Shown one piece after another: positions 13,187 through 16,099 of a DNA stretch of 16,099 bases; the stretch's first letter is position 1; each line of letters begins with the position of its first letter. Below the pieces are notes generated by a model. The model searched no databases and was not told the origin of the DNA. It saw only the letters and a list, made by a program, of their open reading frames with translations. The translations under genes and the position numbers were made by a program. The stretch covers positions 1 to 16,099 of the forward strand of contig CAUEUD010000067.1 of assembly GCA_959020865.1 (NCBI GenBank), written 5' to 3'. This DNA comes from Eubacterium limosum (lineage in GTDB: Bacteria > Bacillota > Clostridia > Eubacteriales > Eubacteriaceae).

Positions 13187-13367
13187 GTGGATAGTGGATA
13201 GTTGATAGTTATTGAACGCTTTCGCTTTGCTCAAGCGATTAAAGCTGCGGCCACAGGCCGGAATCCAATCAAATGTGCGCTGCACATTTGTTCCTAAACT
13301 ATCCACTATCAACTGTCAACTATCCATTTTCAATTATCAACTCTCAACTTTCCACTCTCAATTCTCC
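13187..13367 (+). repeat. Heptamer-armed palindromic repeat, family A, copy 3
   Basis: The left arm is GGATAGT, GGATAGT, TGATAGT. The core has TATTGAACGCTTTCGC, a GCGGCC-ACA-GGCCG hairpin and AAATGTGCG/GCACATTT. The right arm (13298-13367) is an array of ten heptamers, from ACTATCC to ATTCTCC, the longest of the three copies. Its outer end overlaps the 3' end of yraN. The 13041-13357 gap holds this, the terminator and the reduced family B element. Confidence 0.9.
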
Positions 13368-13729
13368 ATTAAAAACGCGTTTTCAATATGGTTCACGCTG
13401 TACCCGCTGTCCGGGTCGCCTGAAATCTCCACCACGTCGAAGCGCACATTCCAGTCAAAGAGGCGGTTCTCCTGCAAGTACCACAGCGCGGTCCTGATCA
13501 TGCGCTGCTGCCTGCGGTAGTCCACCGCCTGGGCCGGGGTGCCGTAGGCGTCGGTGGTCCGCAGCTTAACCTCTGTAAAGACCACGGTCTCCTCAGCCTG
13601 GCTGATCAGGTCGATCTCCCCGGTCGCTTTGCGGTAATTGCGCGCCCATAGGACATGGCCCTTTTCTTTAAGATAGCGGGCCGCGATGGCCTCACCGCGG
13701 TCGCCTTTTTGCTTATTGTCTTTTTTCAC
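13358..13729 (-). CDS. yraN: YraN/UPF0102 family nuclease-like protein
   Basis: The 123-residue product has the UPF0102 pattern: KGDRGEAIAARYL (8-20), TGEIDLI (36-42) and VVFTEVKLR (49-57), an endonuclease-like fold in which Glu13, Asp40, Glu53 and Lys55 would form the active site. The function is not established; a role in DNA processing is assumed from the fold. The start is GTG at 13729 with only a weak AGGG upstream, 20 nt after rnhB, so translation is probably coupled. The last two codons and the stop lie in a heptamer array of the neighbouring repeat, so the original C-terminus may have been changed. The length is still normal for the family. It is the last gene of the rplS-lepB-rbgA-rnhB cluster. 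Confidence 0.93.
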   Translation of the reverse strand: MKKDNKQKGDRGEAIAARYLKEKGHVLWARNYRKATGEIDLISQAEETVVFTEVKLRTTDAYGTPAQAVDYRRQQRMIRTALWYLQENRLFDWNVRFDVVEISGDPDSGYSVNHIENAFLMEN

Positions 13730-13749
13730 GCCGTTTTCCCTGCTCTGCC

Positions 13750-14538
13750 CTACACAAAATTCTTAACAAATGACCGTCTATGTATGGGGGTGAGCCCGTA
13801 CTTTTTGATGGCGGCAATGTGCTCGGCGGTGCCGTAGCCCACATTTCGGTCAAAACCGTATTCGGGGTACTGCTCGTGGTACGCGTGCATGAGCTTATCC
13901 CGGTATACCTTGGCCACAATGCTGGCCGCGGCGATGGAATAACAGGTGGCGTCGCCGTGGACAATGCCTCTTACTTCGGCCTGTGTCTCGATGGTGAGGG
14001 CGTCGATGAGCATGAGGTCGGGCTGGGGGTCCAGCTGGCTGACAGCCTCGCCCATGGCGCTTTTGGTGGCCTCAAGGATGTTCATGGCGTCGATCTGCTC
14101 CGGGGTGCGCAGGCCAATGGTGACGGACAGGGCCTCGGCGCGGATCTGCGCATCCAGGGCTTCGCGCATTTTGGCGGAGAGCTTTTTGGAGTCGTCTACG
14201 TGCAGAATGGCGGAGTCCCTGGGCAGGATAACGGCCGCGCACACCACCGGGCCTGCCAGCGGGCCGCGGCCCACCTCGTCGCTGCCGCCGATCCTCTGGA
14301 AGCCCTCGCCGTAAAAACCTTCCTCGACAGCCTTCATCCGGGCCGTTTTCCGGACAGCGGCGCAGTGCTTTTCGTACTGGCGCGCCAAGCTCTGTCCCTG
14401 CTTTTTAACCGCGGCGCGGCTGTCCTGTGAAAGCACCTGTGCCAGGGCGGGATAGTCGTTTATATCCACACTCTGGCACAGTTCTCTGACAGCCTTTGCC
14501 GTCATGCTAGCAATTTGTTCTGGGTTAACGCTGGTCAA
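13750..14538 (-). CDS. rnhB: Ribonuclease HII
   Basis: This enzyme cuts the RNA strand of RNA-DNA hybrids and removes ribonucleotides from DNA. It has GGSDEVGRGPLAGPV with Asp87 and Glu88, LMLIDAL with Asp179, and the Ser/Ala-rich IAAASIVAKVYRD with Asp214, completing the type 2 active site. An N-terminal helical extension of about 80 residues is typical of Firmicute RnhB. The start is uncertain. TTG at 14538 has GGGAG 8 nt upstream and overlaps rbgA by 14 nt, and I prefer it. ATG at 14505 is possible but lacks a ribosome site, and ATG at 14574 overlaps further without one. It lies in the conserved rbgA-rnhB-yraN order. Confidence 0.95.
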   Translation of the reverse strand: MTSVNPEQIASMTAKAVRELCQSVDINDYPALAQVLSQDSRAAVKKQGQSLARQYEKHCAAVRKTARMKAVEEGFYGEGFQRIGGSDEVGRGPLAGPVVCAAVILPRDSAILHVDDSKKLSAKMREALDAQIRAEALSVTIGLRTPEQIDAMNILEATKSAMGEAVSQLDPQPDLMLIDALTIETQAEVRGIVHGDATCYSIAAASIVAKVYRDKLMHAYHEQYPEYGFDRNVGYGTAEHIAAIKKYGLTPIHRRSFVKNFV

Positions 14539-15355
14539 TGGTGATTCTCCCAACCTTTCCGTTTTTAAAATCATTCAGGAGCATTTCACTGGTCCTGAAG
14601 TAGTCGTACTCGCCCCCGCGCAGAAGGAGCCCCCGGCTCTTTGCGACCGCGTCGAAGATTTCGGGCAGGCGCTTGTCTTCAAGGTCGATTTTATACAGGG
14701 CGGCTACGTCCTGCGGGTAGTGCTCGACCAGGAATTTGAGCAGGTCGGCGGCGATGTTTTCTTTTTCAAAAATGGTGTCCTTGATGGAGCCGATCCAGGC
14801 CAGGTGAACGCCGACCTCAGGGTCCTCGAACTTAGGCCAGAGGATACCCGGTGTATCGAGCAGCATGAGGCCGTCGGGCGCGGTGAGCCACTGCTGGCCT
14901 TTAGTCACGCCGGGCTTGTTGCCGATCTGGGTCTTTTTCTTACCGATCAGGGAGTTGATGATGGTGCTCTTGCCCACGTTGGGAATCCCGCAGATCAGGC
15001 ATTTGAGCTGCTTTTTATCCTTGGGGTTCAGGCTTCTGAGTTTGGCGACCAGCTCGGGCTTTTTCTTCTGGTCGAAGGCGTTGTAGAGCATGACCTCGTC
15101 CACACCGTCTCTGCCCTTCAGGTAGTCGGCCCATTTCTGGTTCTGGTCGGGGTCGGCCAGGTCGGCCTTGTTCAGGAGCACCAGGTGCCTTTTATGCTCG
15201 GTGTACTGGTCGATATCGGGGTTCTTGCTGGCGATGGGCAGGCGGGCGTCCAGCACCTCCACCACGATGTCGATGAGCTTGAGCTTCTCGCGGATCTGGC
15301 GGCTGGCCTTGGCCATATGGCCCGGGTACCACTGGATTGCATCGTTCTTTTCCAT
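14525..15355 (-). CDS. rbgA: Ribosome biogenesis GTPase RbgA (YlqF)
   Basis: The 276-residue product is a circularly permuted GTPase needed for late assembly of the 50S subunit in Firmicutes. The motif order is permuted: DARLP (36-40), G4 NKAD (62-65), G1 GIPNVGKS (123-130), G2 GVT (149-151), G3 DTPG (167-170). The N-terminal WYPGHMAKA is typical of YlqF. The C-terminal helical domain (about 180-276) contacts rRNA in known homologues. The ATG comes 1 nt after the lepB stop, with a weak GGTGAG site, which suggests coupled translation. It sits beside rplS, a 50S protein gene, as in Bacillus. Confidence 0.97.
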   Translation of the reverse strand: MEKNDAIQWYPGHMAKASRQIREKLKLIDIVVEVLDARLPIASKNPDIDQYTEHKRHLVLLNKADLADPDQNQKWADYLKGRDGVDEVMLYNAFDQKKKPELVAKLRSLNPKDKKQLKCLICGIPNVGKSTIINSLIGKKKTQIGNKPGVTKGQQWLTAPDGLMLLDTPGILWPKFEDPEVGVHLAWIGSIKDTIFEKENIAADLLKFLVEHYPQDVAALYKIDLEDKRLPEIFDAVAKSRGLLLRGGEYDYFRTSEMLLNDFKNGKVGRITIDQR

Positions 15356-15356
15356 A

Positions 15357-15896
15357 TCAGCTCACCGATCCAAACTTGTCAAAGGGCCAGAACCTAAAGA
15401 ACACGTGGCCCACGATGTCCTTGCGGTCCACAAAGCCCAGGCTTGTGAAGCGGCTGTCGGAGCTGTTGGCCCGGTTGTCGCCCATGACAAAATAGGTGCC
15501 CTCGGGCACCGTTACCTCTGGGAAATCGCCGTAGGGGTCGGTGTTCACATAGGGCTCGTCGATGGGCTCCCCGTTAACGTAAACGACCTGGTCCTTGATG
15601 GCGATGGTGTCGCCGCCCTTGGCGATAACGCGCTTGACGTATTCCACGCTGCTTGAATAATTTAAGATCACGATGTCGCCGTAATCGGGCTCGCCCAGGC
15701 GGTACTCAATTTTATTGATGATGAGGCGGTCGCCGTTTTCCAGCGTGGGGTGCATGGAGCTTCCCTGCACCAGTACAAAATCAAAGAGAAACATCTTGAT
15801 GACGAAGGCCAGCACCACAGCGATGATGATGGACTGTATCCACTCTCTGGCTTCGGAATGTTCCTTTTTCACTTTGCGGTTTTCATTCTGACTCAC
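15357..15896 (-). CDS. lepB: Type I signal peptidase
   Basis: The 179-residue product cuts signal peptides from secreted proteins at the outer face of the membrane. It has a short cytoplasmic N-terminus, one membrane anchor (about 19-39), then VQGSSMHPTL with catalytic Ser47 and YVKRVIAKGGD with catalytic Lys88. The GDNRANSSDSR box (139-149) completes the family. Short length and a single anchor are typical of Gram-positive SipS-like enzymes. The start is GTG at 15896, with AAGGA 9 nt upstream. It follows rplS across a terminator-like hairpin and precedes rbgA by 1 nt. I see no promoter of its own, so it probably relies on read-through from rplS. Confidence 0.97.
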   Translation of the reverse strand: MSQNENRKVKKEHSEAREWIQSIIIAVVLAFVIKMFLFDFVLVQGSSMHPTLENGDRLIINKIEYRLGEPDYGDIVILNYSSSVEYVKRVIAKGGDTIAIKDQVVYVNGEPIDEPYVNTDPYGDFPEVTVPEGTYFVMGDNRANSSDSRFTSLGFVDRKDIVGHVFFRFWPFDKFGSVS

Positions 15897-15914
15897 AGAA
15901 TCACTTCCTTTACA

Positions 15915-15940
15915 TACAAAATAAGGGGCCTACAGGCCCC
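15915..15940 (-). terminator. Terminator or attenuator between rplS and lepB
   Basis: GGGGCC-TGTA-GGCCCC (15925-15940) is followed by UUAUUUUGU on the minus strand. The U run is interrupted, so partial read-through into lepB is likely. This would separate high ribosomal protein output from the genes downstream. Confidence 0.75.
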
Positions 15941-15949
15941 CTCTCGTTT

Positions 15950-16099
15950 TTACCGTCTTTCTTTGACTTTTGCTGCTTTACCAACTCTGTCGCGCAGGTA
16001 GTTGAGTTTTGCTCTTCTGACCTTACCACGTCTGGTAACTTCAACTTTTTCAATTTTTGGTGAGTGCACCGGGAAGGTTCTTTCGACGCCTACGCCGGA
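15950..16099 (-). CDS. rplS: Ribosomal protein L19, C-terminal part (cut by window edge)
   Basis: The last 49 residues are visible. They read SGVGVERTFPVHSPKIEKVE, then VTRRGKVRRAKLNYLRDRVG and end in KAAKVKERR, which is the conserved C-terminal half of bL19. This protein lies at the 30S-50S interface. The 5' end lies outside the window. Its position upstream of lepB and rbgA is the standard Firmicute order. The gene is otherwise intact here and ends with TAA. Confidence 0.97.
   Translation of the reverse strand, partial: SGVGVERTFPVHSPKIEKVEVTRRGKVRRAKLNYLRDRVGKAAKVKERR

Noticed and set aside
14504..15397. 297-codon open frame on the plus strand
   Set aside because: It is antisense to rbgA, whose motifs are complete. 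It has no ribosome site and looks like a GC-driven shadow frame.
13358..16099. Horizontal transfer of the right-hand cluster
   Set aside because: The gene order rplS-lepB-rbgA-rnhB-yraN is the ordinary Firmicute core arrangement.

Overview
This 16.1-kb window looks like a low-to-moderate GC Firmicute of class Clostridia. The gene content fits a Eubacteriaceae-type (Eubacterium/Acetobacterium-like) anaerobe, but that placement is inference. Support comes from the order rplS-lepB-rbgA-rnhB-yraN at the right end, a GlpP-type antiterminator protein with a matching leader terminator, strong AGGAGG-type ribosome binding sites, and promoters with 17-bp spacers. Nearly every gene is on the minus strand. 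The one exception is a small MazG-like gene on the plus strand.

Layout, left to right: (1) 70-1253, two paralogous small membrane proteins of unknown function, each with its own terminator. (2) 1282-1862, about 0.55 kb with no gene, holding two diverged tandem copies of a palindromic unit behind a strong minus-strand promoter. (3) 2032-9662, an apparent operon read leftwards: glpP, a leader with a large terminator, a carbohydrate kinase of the FGGY family, a short-chain dehydrogenase, a GlpA-like flavoprotein with a C-terminal Fe-S domain, an NAD/FAD oxidoreductase, a small Cys-rich DUF1667-type protein and a class II aldolase. (4) 10047-11531, canonical glycerol kinase glpK on its own promoter. 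(5) 11813-12580, a ZIP-family metal transporter, divergent from the MazG-like gene at 12720. (6) 13358-16099, the housekeeping cluster yraN, rnhB, rbgA, lepB and the 3' end of rplS.

How the genes may work together (inference): glpK makes glycerol-3-phosphate. GlpP, which in known systems binds that metabolite, would relieve termination at 8996-9065 and switch on the polyol-phosphate operon. The second kinase would phosphorylate a polyol or ketose. The three-part flavoprotein/Fe-S dehydrogenase would oxidise the polyol phosphate, and the aldolase would split a ketose phosphate to a triose phosphate plus an aldehyde. The substrate cannot be read from sequence.

The most unusual content is between genes. 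Three families of structured repeats occur. The first has heptamer-repeat arms around a three-hairpin core (three copies). The second is a 3'-untranslated hairpin element that starts at stop codons and keeps its pairing by compensating changes (two full copies and one reduced). The third is the palindromic unit at 1282-1815, with a shortened relative at 11745-11808. One heptamer array supplies the last two codons and the stop of yraN.
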